64,000 nt of DNA. It comes from Kumtagia sp052180275 (GTDB lineage: Bacteria; Pseudomonadota; Alphaproteobacteria; Rhizobiales; Rhizobiaceae). The DNA lies in the NCBI RefSeq assembly GCF_052180275.1, contig NZ_CP197465.1:1922001-1986000 (forward strand), in the 5' to 3' direction. Under the pieces are notes generated by a model. It did no database searches. It was not told where the DNA came from and saw nothing but the letters and a program-made list of their open reading frames with translations. Within the stretch, counting starts at the first letter, position 1, and each line of letters starts with the position of its first letter. This document shows, one piece after another, positions 33,496-41,448 of the stretch. The position numbers and the translations under genes were made by a program.

Positions 33496-35014
33496 GGCGC
33501 ACCTCTGCGGCCTTCCTCAAGGCATCGTAGCGCTCGACGTTTGCCTTCGGCTCATTGGTGAGCGTTAGGGCCTGAGGAGCACTGATGGTCGGGGGTGTGA
33601 GCGATTTGCCGTCGATCAGACGATGGAGCAGATTCAGCACATGGGTTTTGGTTGGAACGCCGGCTTCCAACGCCATCTCCACGGCACATAGCACGGCCTG
33701 CTCGTCGTGTTGCAAGACGAGCGCCAGGATGTCGACCATCTCGCGATCGCCGCCTGGCTTCTTGAGCAAGTGTTGTTGCAAATTCCTGAACGCATCGGGG
33801 AGTTCAGCAAACGGTGCTCCGTTGCGCAGCGCGCCTGGTTTGCGCTGAACAACAGCCAGATAGTGGCGCCAGTCATAGATCGTCTGACCCGGCCGATCAT
33901 GCGAGCGATCGATGATGCGGCGATGCTCACAGAGGATCAAACCCTCCGCGGCAACAACGATGCGATCCGGATAGATCCGAACGCTGACAGGCCGATTGGC
34001 AAAGGATGCCGGAACGCTGTAGCGGTTGCGCTCTAAATGCACGAGACAGGTCGGGGAGACCCGTTTGGTGTATTCGACAAACCCGTCGAAGAGACGTGAT
34101 GTCGGCATGAGGGCCTGGGATTCCTCTGCCCAGATATCGGCAATGGTGCCGCGCATCTTTCCATGCGGGGTCTTCTGCCAAAACTCCTTGCATCGAAGCT
34201 CCAGCCAGTCGTTCAGGGCTTCGAGCGAGGCAAAGCGCGGAATGGGTTGCCACAGGCGATGACGCGCATCCTGGACGTTCTTCTCGACCTGCCCCTTCTC
34301 CCAGCCTGACGCTGGATTGCAGAACTCGGGTTCGAACAGGTAGTGGCTGGCCATCGCCATGAAGCGGACGTTGACGTCGCGCTCCTTGCCGCGCCCGACC
34401 TTGTCGATCGCCGTGCGCATGTTGTCGTAGATGCCGCGCCGGGGAACGCCGCCAAAGACACGGAAGGCATGATTGTGGGCGTCGAACAGCATCTCGTGCG
34501 TCTGCAGCAGATAGGCTCGAACGATGAAGGCCCTGGAGTAGCTGAGCTTCGTATGCGCCACCTGCAGCTTGGTGCGCTCGTTGCCGATGATGGCCCAATC
34601 CTCGGACCAATCGAACTGGAACGCCTCTCCAGGCTCGAACGCCAGCGGCACGAATGTCCCTCGTCCTGTCGTCTGCAATTCCCTCTGAAGATTTGCCTTC
34701 CACTCCCGGGCGAAAGCAGCAACACGACCGTAAGACCCCTCATAGCCAAGGCTCACCAGATCGGAATGGAACTGCTTGACGGTCCGCTTCTGTTTGCGGT
34801 TCTTCTTTGCTTCCGCCCTCAGCCAGGCCGACAAACGGTCGGCAAACGGGTCAAGCTTGCTCGGCCGCTCCGGAACCTTGAACTGAGGCTCCACGCCATC
34901 AGAGCGTAGATATTTGCGGATGGTGTTCCGCGACAGGCCAGTCCTACGGCCAATCTCACGGATCGATAGATTCTCTCGAAAATGCCAGCGTCGGATTACG
35001 CTCAATAACGCCAT
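33485..35014 (-). CDS. istA: IS21 transposase IstA
   Basis: About 509 aa from ATG 35014 (MALLSVIRRWHFRENLSIRE); the frame is open to 35062. N-terminal helix-turn-helix (SIREIGRRTGLSRNTIRKYL), then the DDE integrase core: first Asp in FQFDWSEDWAIIG, second near RRGIYDNMRTAID, Glu in GWEKGQVEKNVQDAR. The C-terminal beta-barrel region has RNRYSVPASFANRPVSVRIY. No frameshift is visible, so the element should be mobile. Confidence 0.95.
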   Translation of the reverse strand: MALLSVIRRWHFRENLSIREIGRRTGLSRNTIRKYLRSDGVEPQFKVPERPSKLDPFADRLSAWLRAEAKKNRKQKRTVKQFHSDLVSLGYEGSYGRVAAFAREWKANLQRELQTTGRGTFVPLAFEPGEAFQFDWSEDWAIIGNERTKLQVAHTKLSYSRAFIVRAYLLQTHEMLFDAHNHAFRVFGGVPRRGIYDNMRTAIDKVGRGKERDVNVRFMAMASHYLFEPEFCNPASGWEKGQVEKNVQDARHRLWQPIPRFASLEALNDWLELRCKEFWQKTPHGKMRGTIADIWAEESQALMPTSRLFDGFVEYTKRVSPTCLVHLERNRYSVPASFANRPVSVRIYPDRIVVAAEGLILCEHRRIIDRSHDRPGQTIYDWRHYLAVVQRKPGALRNGAPFAELPDAFRNLQQHLLKKPGGDREMVDILALVLQHDEQAVLCAVEMALEAGVPTKTHVLNLLHRLIDGKSLTPPTISAPQALTLTNEPKANVERYDALRKAAEVRHAS

Positions 35015-35122
35015 GTCGATCACTCCAATGCCCCCACTGTCATGCAGGGGTGGTTCAAACATGGGTCAATTCTCGATGGAAATATCCTGCGCTGCCGGGT
35101 CAGTTCTCAAAGGCAATCAACA

Positions 35123-36079
35123 GTCAAGGTGGCTGGCGACCAGCTTGCCATCTCCTTCGACGGCAGTTCACCGCAGGTCAAGGGAGCCATCAACTCGACC
35201 CTATCCTTCGTCAAATCCGCGACCTATCTGGCGGTGCGCTGCGTGCTTGAATCCGATGTGCCGAACAATTCCGGCGTCTATCGATGCATCGACGTCGACG
35301 CGCCGAAGGGTACGGTTCTGAACCCGAACTTCCCCGCGCCTGTCGCGGCGCGGGCCTTGACCGGATACCGGGTCGCCGACACGGTGCTGGGAGCGCTGGC
35401 TGGAATCGTGCCGGAGCGCGTCGTCGCCGCCGGCGAAGGCGGCAACTCCGTCGTCTGCCTCGGCGGCTACGACAAGGCGACCGGCGAGCCCTTCATCGTC
35501 GTCGACATGATCAATGGCGCTCTGGGCGCGCGCGCCACGCGCGACGGCATAGACGCCATCACCAACCCGACCCAGAACATGTCGAACATGCCGATCGAGA
35601 TCATGGAGGCCACCTATCCGCTCCGCATCGAAGAGTATTCCTTGCGCGAGGATTCCTGCGGTGCGGGACGAACGAGGGGCGGGTTGAGCGTCGTTCGCCA
35701 GTATCGGCTGCTCGCGGACGAAGCGATCCTGCAATTGCGCACTGATCGCTACCACACCGCTCCCTACGGTCTGTTCGGCGGGAATGGCGGCGCTCTGTCG
35801 CGCAACTATCTCATCCGCGACGGTCGCAGCGAACTCCTTGCCAGCAAGGTGACCCGCGAAGTTGGCAGGAATGACGTGATCCGTCACGAGCAGGCCGGCG
35901 GCGGCGGTTACGGCAATCCCTACGACCGGCCCTTCGGCGCAATACTTGGAGATGTTCTGGACGGGAAAATCAGCTTGTCGTATGCGCGCGAACATTTCGG
36001 CGTTGTCCTTGCCGGCAACGCGATCGATGAGGCCGGCACATCGGCATTGCGCAAGTCGAGGCAAATAGCACAGGCATGA
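35123..36079 (+). pseudogene. Hydantoinase B / oxoprolinase, 5' end lost to IS21
   Basis: About 318 residues of the C-terminal half of an HyuB-type ATP-dependent hydrolase. Family features: AINSTLSFVKSATYLAVRC, GVYRCIDVDAPKGTVLNPNF, PAPVAARALTGYRVADTVLG, GARATRDGIDAITNPTQNMS, DSCGAGRTRGGLSVVRQYRL and a Gly-rich end AGGGGYGNP. A normal HyuB is about 550 aa; the first 40 percent and any HyuA are missing where IS21 abuts. No start or signal remains, so it is probably not expressed. It precedes the TetR/nitrile hydratase genes. Confidence 0.88.
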
Positions 36080-36214
36080 TCAGCTTGACCGAACCGACTT
36101 GTATGACGCCAAAGGATCGGCGATGCCTTCATTCGGATTGCCGGGAGGATCTGGCCGCGCATGGGATCGCGAGGTGGAGGTCCAAGTGAAGGCGTTGGAA
36201 CGCGGAGGACATGC

Positions 36215-36988
36215 ATGACCGCATCGGCTGCAACCGGAAAACCGCGAAAGACCGTTGAGGTCCCGACGGCCGCGGCCTTGCCCGACCAACCGTCTGGGCG
36301 TGGCGCACGGAGACTGAACGTGACGCCGCAGCGCAACGCGGTCAAAACCCAGGATCGCATTCTAAGCGCCGCCCAGGCCGAATTTGCCGGCAAGGGATAT
36401 GATGGAGCTCGCGTCGAAGCCATCGTCTCGCGCGCCAAGGTCAGCAAGAACCTCGTCTACTACTATTTCGAAAGCAAGGAGCAGCTTTACATCCGTGTGC
36501 TGGAGCGTATCTACGAAACGCTTCGCCGGCGCCAGGACGAACTTACCCTGCTGGGGGTTGAGCCGGTCGCCGCGATGACCGCGCTTTGCGAAAAAACCTT
36601 TCAGGTGTTTGTCGACGAGCCGGACATCATCACCATACTGAACACGGAGAACCTCCATCGCGGCCGGCACGTCAAGAAGTCGCCGATCATCCGGATGCTT
36701 TACGAACGTCTGGCGTCTTCGCTGTCGACGATCCTCGATCAGGGTGTCGAGGCCGGGGTCTTCCGGCGAAATCTGGACCCGGTCGATCTCTACATTTCCA
36801 TGTCCGGCCTCGGCTATTTCTACCTGTCCAACAAGTATACCTTGTCGCTGATCTTCGATCGCGATTTGAAGACGGCCGAATACGTCGAGCAGCGCAAGGT
36901 GCACATCGTCGATATGATCATGCGCTACGTCCTGGTCAGCAACATCGATTCTCCAGCCGACTATCCCATACGGAAACGTGAGGAATGA
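36215..36988 (+). CDS. TetR family transcriptional regulator
   Basis: 257 aa from ATG 36215, with GGAGGA 5 bases upstream; the frame is open to 36161. HTH in residues about 45-95: QDRILSAAQAEFAGKGYDGA, VEAIVSRAKVSKNLVYYYFE SK. The C-terminal ligand domain has IRMLYERLASSLSTILDQGV. The stop overlaps the ATG of the nitrile hydratase beta N-part (ATGA at 36985), so regulator and enzyme are made from one message. It probably senses a nitrile or amide; inference from position. Confidence 0.9.
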   Translation: MTASAATGKPRKTVEVPTAAALPDQPSGRGARRLNVTPQRNAVKTQDRILSAAQAEFAGKGYDGARVEAIVSRAKVSKNLVYYYFESKEQLYIRVLERIYETLRRRQDELTLLGVEPVAAMTALCEKTFQVFVDEPDIITILNTENLHRGRHVKKSPIIRMLYERLASSLSTILDQGVEAGVFRRNLDPVDLYISMSGLGYFYLSNKYTLSLIFDRDLKTAEYVEQRKVHIVDMIMRYVLVSNIDSPADYPIRKREE

Positions 36989-37356
36989 CCCGGGAGCTTT
37001 CCGCAATGAACGAACTCTGCGGCGATCAAGCATCGCCGGAAGCGGCGGCACACGATCATCACGACTGCGGAGGGAAGCCTGCGGGTCCCGTCGATGTGGT
37101 CCATCACGACGCGACCCATTGGGAACTGCGCGTCGATGCGGTTTACCAGTTGCTGGCCGATTCGCGGCGCAACATTCTCCGGGCCGACGAATTGCGCTGG
37201 ATGCGCGAGTCACTCAGCGCCGAAGATTACGACCGCTTCAACTACTACGAGCGCTGGGTGGCGGCGATGTCCAGGATTCTGGTGTCGAAGCAGATCGTTA
37301 CGCAGGATGAGCTTGCCGCAAAGATGGACGAGATCAGGAGCCGAAAGACCGAATGA
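36985..37356 (+). CDS. Nitrile hydratase beta subunit, N-terminal half as a separate protein
   Basis: 123 aa matching the N-terminal domain of nitrile hydratase beta: HWELRVDAVYQLLADSRRNI, RWMRESLSAEDYDRFNYYER, WVAAMSRILVSKQIVTQDEL. It overlaps the TetR stop; ATG 37006 after GGGAG is an alternative start. The first 35 residues are His/Asp-rich (AAHDHHDCGG, VVHHDATHW). In most nitrile hydratases this and the next gene are one beta chain; the split resembles three-subunit enzymes such as thiocyanate hydrolase and toyocamycin nitrile hydratase. Confidence 0.82.
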   Translation: MTRELSAMNELCGDQASPEAAAHDHHDCGGKPAGPVDVVHHDATHWELRVDAVYQLLADSRRNILRADELRWMRESLSAEDYDRFNYYERWVAAMSRILVSKQIVTQDELAAKMDEIRSRKTE

Positions 37357-37649
37357 GCGCGCGATTTCGCATCGGCGACCGTGTTGGCGTCTCCACGCGT
37401 CGCCAGGCCGGCCATGTGCGGACGCCGAACTACGTCAAGGGAAAGACCGGACGCATCCTCGACGTTCGCGGCGCATTCCTCAACCCGGAATTGCTGGCGC
37501 AGGGCGAGCCCGGCCTACCCCGCCGGTATCTCTACAGGGTAGAATTCGATTGGCATGAGGTCTGGCGCGACGCTTCGACGTCGAGCGCGGACCGGATCAT
37601 TGTGGATATCTACGAGCACTGGCTGCTGCCGGCAGAGAGCATGGAGTGA
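37353..37649 (+). CDS. Nitrile hydratase beta subunit, C-terminal half as a separate protein
   Basis: 98-aa SH3-like barrel: RFRIGDRVGVSTRRQAGHVR, TPNYVKGKTGRILDVRGAF, RYLYRVEFDWHEVW and VDIYEHWLLPAE, the signature of the beta C-terminal domain that packs on alpha. It begins in the stop of the N-half gene (ATGA), so the two are translationally coupled. The break is a real pair of genes with its own stop and start, not a frameshift. Confidence 0.87.
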   Translation: MSARFRIGDRVGVSTRRQAGHVRTPNYVKGKTGRILDVRGAFLNPELLAQGEPGLPRRYLYRVEFDWHEVWRDASTSSADRIIVDIYEHWLLPAESME

Positions 37650-37653
37650 GAAG

Positions 37654-38322
37654 ATGAGCGGCTCCCACGACCACGGAACTCACGACCACGCCGGCCACCA
37701 TCATGACGATCATGCGCCGATCGAACACGCGGCAGCGCGCGACCACGATCCTGAAATCCGCATCATGGACCAGGCAATCCGGGAGTTGCTCGAGGAAAAG
37801 GGTATCATCTCGCCCGCCGAGATCCAGCAATGCATAGAGGCCCTGGAGGGACGCAACGGCGGCATACGCGGCAAGGAGATGATTGTGCGGGCCTGGACCG
37901 ATCCCGCCTTCCGCGACCTGCTTCTCTCGGATGGCCAGGCGGCCCTGGCCTCGATGGGACTCGGCCTTGGCGGTCCGGAATTCGTCGTGGTCGAGAATAC
38001 GCGAGAAATTCACAATGTCATCGTCTGCACGCTCTGCTCCTGCTACCCGCGCGGTGTGCTCGGCCTGCCGCCAAGCTGGTATAAAAGCTCCGAATATCGC
38101 TCGCGGGTCGTGCGCGAACCGCGAAAGGTGCTGAAGGAGTTCGGGACGGTTCTGCCGGACGACGTCGAAATCCGGGTCCACGACAGCTTGGCGGATCTTA
38201 GATACATGGTATTGCCGATGCGCCCCGCCGGCACCGAGGGCTGGTCGGCGGAGATGCTGGTCGAACTGGTTGGCAGCGACGCGATGATCGGGGTGCGGCA
38301 GGCGGACTCTCCGACGCGGTGA
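37654..38322 (+). CDS. Nitrile hydratase alpha subunit, cobalt type
   Basis: 222 aa from ATG 37654 (GGAG 7 bases upstream). The metal site VCTLCSCYPRGVLGLPP has Thr in the CTLCSC motif, which marks the cobalt type (the iron type has CSLCSC). Also present: KEMIVRAWTDPAFRDLLLSD, SSEYRSRVVREPRKVLKEFG and VHDSLADLRYMVLPMRPAGT. It hydrates nitriles to amides; thiocyanate hydrolase gamma is the alternative, but PRGVLGLPPSWYKS favours nitrile hydratase. The N terminus is very His-rich (HDHGTHDHAGHHHDDH), unusual for alpha. No separate activator gene follows, and no amidase is present. Confidence 0.9.
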   Translation: MSGSHDHGTHDHAGHHHDDHAPIEHAAARDHDPEIRIMDQAIRELLEEKGIISPAEIQQCIEALEGRNGGIRGKEMIVRAWTDPAFRDLLLSDGQAALASMGLGLGGPEFVVVENTREIHNVIVCTLCSCYPRGVLGLPPSWYKSSEYRSRVVREPRKVLKEFGTVLPDDVEIRVHDSLADLRYMVLPMRPAGTEGWSAEMLVELVGSDAMIGVRQADSPTR

Positions 38323-38456
38323 GGCTTCTCTCCGGCCACGGCTACGCCACCACGCTTTCAAATATCGGCAAGCGGTCCCGGCGCGCCCCGCACGCGGCAA
38401 CCGGCATGCTGTTCGAAACTGACAGTCATTGGCACCCAGAAAGGGGGCGCGAGACG

Positions 38457-40805
38457 GTGGTAAAGGGAGGGATCGGCCAATCGGTCGAGAGACGCGAGGA
38501 TATACGCTTCCTCCGCGGCTTGGGGCGCTACACCGACGACATATCGGCGGCTATGTCCGGCGCCCTCCACATGGTGGTCGTGCGCTCGCCGCATGCGGCG
38601 GCGCGCATCCTCTCGATCGACGCCGGGGCGGCTCGAAACGCGTTCGGCGTGTGCGCCGTGCTGACGGGCGATGACATGGCGGCGGAAAACTTCCATCCCC
38701 TGCCGGTGCGGATGCGGCGGGAGCGCCGCAACGGCCAGACGAATTTCGTGCCGCCCTACCTGCCGCTCGCCGTCGACGCCGTCCGCCATGTCGGCGACGC
38801 CGTGGCCGTCGTCGTCGCGGAAACGCACGACCAGGCCAGGGATGCAGCCGAACTTGTCGATGTCGCCTACGAGTCGACGGACTGCGTGACGGAGGTCAGC
38901 CTTGCGGCCTCGCCGGAAGCTCTGCGCGTATGGGTCTCCGAACCGGACAACATCTGTTTCGACCAGCGGTGGGGTGACTCGGCTGCCTGCGACGCCGCCT
39001 TCGCATCGGCAAGACACGTGGTATCGGAGCGCTTCGTCATCAGCCGCGTCGCGACCAGTTCGCTGGAGCCGCGTTCGGCGCTTGGCGCCTTCGATCGGAA
39101 AACGCAGCGATACACGCTCCATGCCGGACTTCAGTCGCCGCACGAAATGCGCAACGACATCGCCGCCGTCTTTCGCCTGCCGCCCGATCGCTTCCGCCTC
39201 GTCTCGCCGGACGTTGGCGGCGCCTTCGGCCTCAAGGGAAGTTTTCACCCGGAACTCGTCCTGGTCCTCTGGGCATCCCGCCTGACCGGACGACCTGTCA
39301 GGCACGTTTGCGACCGTTCGGAGGCTTTCCTGTCCGATCACCAGTCGCGCGACCATGTGTCGGAGGTCTCGCTGGCATTGGATGAAGCCGGCAGGTTCCT
39401 CGGCCTGCGCGTGTCGACGCTCGCCAATCTCGGCGCCTATATCGCCTCCGACGGCCTGCATTCACCTACCAACAACATCGGCGGCCTCGCCGGGCAATAC
39501 ACGACGCCCGCCTTCGATGTCCGCGTCCAGGGCGTGTTCACCCACACGCTGCCGACCTGTCCCTATCGCGGCGCCGGCCGTCCCGAGGCGTCGTTCTACA
39601 TCGAGCAGATCATCGACAAGGCGGCCCGCCGGCTCGGCATGGACAGGGCCGAGATCAGGCGCCTGAACATGATCCCGCCCGAGGCGATGCCCTTCAAAAC
39701 GCCGCTCGTCTTCACATATGACAGCGGTGAATTCGAGACCGTCCTCGACAAATGCATGGCTGCCGCCGACTGGTCCGGCTTCGAAGCCCGCCGCTCGCAG
39801 GCAAAGGCACGGGGCATGCTGCGCGGCATCGGTATTGCCTGCGTCATCGAAGTCGCAGGCGGCCCGCACAGCAGGCCATTCGAGGAATCCGCGGAAATCC
39901 GGTTCGACGCCACCGGCAAGGTAAAGATCCTGGCCGGCAGTCATTCGCAAGGCCAGGGCCACGAGACGGTCTTCGTCCAGATGGCTCGGGAAATCCTCGG
40001 TGTGCCGGCTGACGACGTGCAGATCATTTATGGCGATACCGACATCGTGGCGCACGGGCGCGGCACATTCGGATCGCGCACCATGATGGCGTTCGGCGCC
40101 GCCTTCACGCGCGCGGCACAGAAAATCATCGACAAGGCCAGGATCATCGCCGCCCATCTTCTCGAGGCCGACGAGCGCTCGATCGAGTTCACCGACGGTC
40201 ACTTTTCGGTCCGCGGCGCCAATCGGCACATTTCCCTGACCGACATCGCCTGTGCGGCGTTCGTCCCCGCACGAATGCCTGCGGGGCTTGAGATCGGCCT
40301 GTGCGAGCGCGCCATCGTCGCCCTCGACAAACCCACCTTTCCGAATGGCTGTCACATCTGCGAGGTTGAGGTCGATCCGCTGACCGGCCTTGCCGACATT
40401 GTCTCCTACACCGTCATTGACGATGTCGGAACGGTCGTGAATCCGAGGCTCGTCAAAGGCCAGATTCATGGCGGCGTCGCACAGGGCATAGGCCAGGTGT
40501 TGAGCGAGCAGGTCGTCTACGCCGATGACGGTCAGATCGTCACCGGGTCCTTCATGGACTACGGAATGCCGAGGGCCGACGGCCTTCCCCTGATGCAGGT
40601 CGAGAGCCATGCAGTCCCCACCGCCACAAATCCGCTTGGCGTGAAAGGCGCCGGAGAGGCCGGCACGGTAGGCTCCCTCCCTGCGACGATGAGCGCCATC
40701 AAGGATGCGCTGATGCCGGCGGGTGTCGATCACATCGACATGCCCGCAACCCCTTTGAGAATTTGGCAGGCGCTCAATGTCACCGGGAAAAATTCGGCAA
40801 CATAG
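38457..40805 (+). CDS. Xanthine/CO dehydrogenase family molybdopterin-binding large subunit
   Basis: About 782 aa from GTG 38457 (AAGGGGG 9 bases upstream); ATG 38406 is an alternative. Family features: GIGQSVERREDIRFLRGLGR, YTDDI, VVRSPHAAARILSID, SPDVGGAFGLKG, TCPYRGAGRPEASFYIEQII, SHSQGQGHETVFVQMARE and the catalytic-Glu motif GVKGAGEAGTVGSLPA. The active loop is YRGAGRPE instead of the CO dehydrogenase AYxCSFR, so it probably oxidises aldehydes or purine-like rings. The FAD (medium) and 2Fe-2S (small) subunits that normally accompany it are absent. It lies in line with the nitrile hydratase genes. Confidence 0.9.
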   Translation: MVKGGIGQSVERREDIRFLRGLGRYTDDISAAMSGALHMVVVRSPHAAARILSIDAGAARNAFGVCAVLTGDDMAAENFHPLPVRMRRERRNGQTNFVPPYLPLAVDAVRHVGDAVAVVVAETHDQARDAAELVDVAYESTDCVTEVSLAASPEALRVWVSEPDNICFDQRWGDSAACDAAFASARHVVSERFVISRVATSSLEPRSALGAFDRKTQRYTLHAGLQSPHEMRNDIAAVFRLPPDRFRLVSPDVGGAFGLKGSFHPELVLVLWASRLTGRPVRHVCDRSEAFLSDHQSRDHVSEVSLALDEAGRFLGLRVSTLANLGAYIASDGLHSPTNNIGGLAGQYTTPAFDVRVQGVFTHTLPTCPYRGAGRPEASFYIEQIIDKAARRLGMDRAEIRRLNMIPPEAMPFKTPLVFTYDSGEFETVLDKCMAAADWSGFEARRSQAKARGMLRGIGIACVIEVAGGPHSRPFEESAEIRFDATGKVKILAGSHSQGQGHETVFVQMAREILGVPADDVQIIYGDTDIVAHGRGTFGSRTMMAFGAAFTRAAQKIIDKARIIAAHLLEADERSIEFTDGHFSVRGANRHISLTDIACAAFVPARMPAGLEIGLCERAIVALDKPTFPNGCHICEVEVDPLTGLADIVSYTVIDDVGTVVNPRLVKGQIHGGVAQGIGQVLSEQVVYADDGQIVTGSFMDYGMPRADGLPLMQVESHAVPTATNPLGVKGAGEAGTVGSLPATMSAIKDALMPAGVDHIDMPATPLRIWQALNVTGKNSAT

Positions 40806-41448
40806 AAATTTCGCCCAATTCTTCGGTTGTCGCGCAGTCGCCATGACTTTTCCGCGGGCTGATGATCGAGGAGACAGGAACTCCTTGGGGAATTCATCAC
40901 CACGCGGGCGTCTGACCGATCTGATGTGAGTCAACGGCCATCAACGAGATCGGCATCTTGTTCTCCGTAAGGGGAGGGCGAAGCTGCAGGTCGGCAATAG
41001 GGTTTTCTCTGGTTCTGTTGCCAACTCGTGTTGGAGACGGGATGAGCCCAATGCCCGACAGCGTTATCCAGTCAGGATCTCAAACTTCTCGGCAAGTGAC
41101 GGCGCTGGATTACAGGCGGGCGGGTATCCTGGCACTCCGGATAGTCCGCCAAGGTCGATCTCCAAGGACATCATAGACCAACGTATCGAACGCACGCGTC
41201 CTTGGTACGATGGCTCGCGTCTCGAAAAGGTTGGCATGGTTGTGCGCCCTTGACCCAACAAGAGGGGCCGGAACGATGCAGGATCCCGTCCGTCCAAAGG
41301 GCGGTCCGATCATCCGGCAAGCGAGGCTCCCGGGCCGGAAATCGAACGTTGATGTGGCACTGAGCCTACCGCTCATCGTCCCTCGGATACGCGGTCGGTT
41401 CTTGCAGGAAACGGGGCTGTATTGATCGAACAGGGCAACGGCAGAACC
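40806..41448. other. Intergenic region with an IS6 transposase scrap
   Basis: About 640 bases without an intact gene. On the minus strand 41064-41130 reads YPPACNPAPSLAEKFEILTG followed by a stop, the C terminus of an IS6 transposase like the one at 31301. Nothing else could be assigned. Confidence 0.5.

Larger units (their letters stand above)
32628..35122 (-). mobile_element. IS21-family insertion sequence, complete
   Basis: 2495 bp. The left end TGTTGATT...TGAGAACTGACCCGG (32628-32655) is matched inward by the right end (35122-35095) with 4 mismatches in 28. Each end also has a second copy of the TGACCC-type subterminal repeat (for example TTTTCACCGAGAAGTGACCC at the left), as is usual for IS21. 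istA and istB are intact and overlapping. The flanks share no target duplication and belong to different genes, so a deletion has taken place beside it. Confidence 0.9.

Noticed and set aside
36985..38322. Thiocyanate hydrolase instead of nitrile hydratase
   Set aside because: The three-gene layout fits both, but the alpha sequence after CTLCSC (GVLGLPPSWYKS) is that of nitrile hydratases; kept as an alternative only.
39462..40934. 490-aa open frame antisense to the Mo-enzyme gene
   Set aside because: Shadow of a GC-rich gene with a strong family match on the other strand.
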